In this document: one piece after another, positions 6,767 to 7,364 of the stretch
Layout: every line of letters begins with the position of its first letter
Position numbering within the stretch: position 1 is the first letter of the stretch
Source: an uncultured Candidatus Poseidoniales archaeon
GTDB taxonomy: Archaea; Thermoplasmatota; Poseidoniia; Poseidoniales; Thalassarchaeaceae
Direction of reading: 5' to 3'
NCBI GenBank assembly: GCA_950068635.1
Contig: CATMIM010000047.1
Location: 1 to 7,364, forward strand
DNA length: 7,364 bases
Notes under the pieces: model-generated
The model's database searches: none
What the model was told of the DNA's origin: nothing
Seen by the model: the letters and a program-made list of their open reading frames with translations, nothing else
Program-made: the position numbers and the translations under genes

Positions 6767-7363
6767 TCAGGCGATCTCGGGCTCGGTCGGCTGCTGTTGT
6801 GTCGCTCTGGCAGTGCGGTAGACCCCGTAAGCGGCCCAGAAGCCGACGAAGATGGCTGGCCCGGTCATGTATGCGGGCTCATCGTTGGACATCCAATAAA
6901 GGCCCAGCAGGAAGAACAAGGCAGCGGTCAGCCCTCGCCTGAGTCCTTGGGGATAGGCGAGCTCCTTGGGAAGCCACGGTGGGCCCTCCCCCCGCTTGCG
7001 CTCCAGGATCTCCCGCTGGAACACCGCACCGACGATCAGCGCCAACAGTGACGTGAAGTAGAGCGTGTTCCCGGTCCAGAAGACACCGTCGGCAAGTTCC
7101 GCCTGCCGCTCTCGCTCCAACTGTTCGGGGTCCTCCTCACTCACGAACAGGCTGTCGTAGTCCCCCACGCTGATCACCCGGGTGGTCAGGCCCTCCTCCG
7201 ACTGAGCATCGGTCGCTCCGGGTTCGTTCACGACGAACGAGAGCAGGTTCCAGTGGTCACTGTCGTCATTCGCCCCACCGCCATCGACTGAGTTGCCCGC
7301 CAACCAGAAGGTCACGGCCCCCTCATCTGCTGCCGGTGCCGTCCAAGTGAACGTCCATTCCGC
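6767..7363 (-). CDS. Surface protein with Reeler/choice-of-anchor-like edge and three membrane helices (5' end beyond the window)
   Basis: The frame is open to the right edge, so only the last 198 residues are visible. The GTG at 7315 is probably an internal Val, because coding continues upstream as FTWTAPAADEGAV. With LAGNSVDGGGANDDSDHWN that follows, this resembles the end of Reeler or choice-of-anchor-type beta domains (W-x-AP...G-x-V-x-F...AGN...GD). A charged linker comes next, rich in Glu (SEEDPEQLEREREQ-like composition, about 75-90 in the visible part). Three helices then follow, near visible residues 95-115, 142-158 and 165-183, with a basic loop REILERKRGEG after the first. The topology inferred is an extracellular beta domain and a cytosolic tail. 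It lies 31 bases upstream of the TatC-fusion gene on the same strand and is probably co-transcribed. The function is unknown; a ligand-binding or heme-related role, as seen in some Reeler/DOMON proteins, is speculative. Confidence 0.6.
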   Translation of the reverse strand, partial: AEWTFTWTAPAADEGAVTFWLAGNSVDGGGANDDSDHWNLLSFVVNEPGATDAQSEEGLTTRVISVGDYDSLFVSEEDPEQLERERQAELADGVFWTGNTLYFTSLLALIVGAVFQREILERKRGEGPPWLPKELAYPQGLRRGLTAALFFLLGLYWMSNDEPAYMTGPAIFVGFWAAYGVYRTARATQQQPTEPEIA

Positions 7364-7364
7364 C

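Overview
The window (7,364 bp, GC-rich, almost entirely coding) looks archaeal. The best single marker is a complete tRNA-splicing endonuclease of the two-repeat archaeal type, with its catalytic Tyr/His/Lys in place (plus strand, 2075-2986). Compact coding, TatC, a surface-anchored M6 metalloprotease and small winged-helix regulators would suit a marine Thermoplasmata-type euryarchaeon (Poseidoniales/MGII-like). That placement is inference from gene content, not something the sequence proves.

Layout. On the minus strand, reading right to left from 7364, there is a run of three same-strand genes: (i) the C-terminal part of a surface protein with a Reeler/choice-of-anchor-like edge followed by three membrane helices; (ii) a TatC-like twin-arginine translocase subunit fused to a Cys-rich, probably metal- or Fe-S-binding cytosolic domain; (iii) a large M6-family metalloprotease with a signal peptide, a C-terminal membrane anchor and a very basic cytosolic tail. 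The gaps between them are 31 and 50 nt, consistent with one operon concerned with export and the cell surface. The protease gene converges on the plus-strand endonuclease gene with only 27 bp between their stops.

Upstream of the endonuclease gene is a roughly 108-bp divergent promoter region. On its other side the minus strand carries a winged-helix regulator with two TerB-like C-terminal repeats, then a divergent RfaE-like PfkB sugar kinase, and then the first codons of another gene that runs off the left edge.

Most notable points: the TatC-to-Cys-rich-domain fusion, which puts a possible redox or metal sensor on the cytosolic face of a Tat translocase; the sugar kinase in which the family motif GAGD reads GLHD and two other substrate-site motifs are altered; and the winged-helix/TerB-repeat regulator. 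No RNA genes, IS elements, CRISPR arrays or long DNA repeats were seen. No gene-free stretch longer than 300 bases exists.
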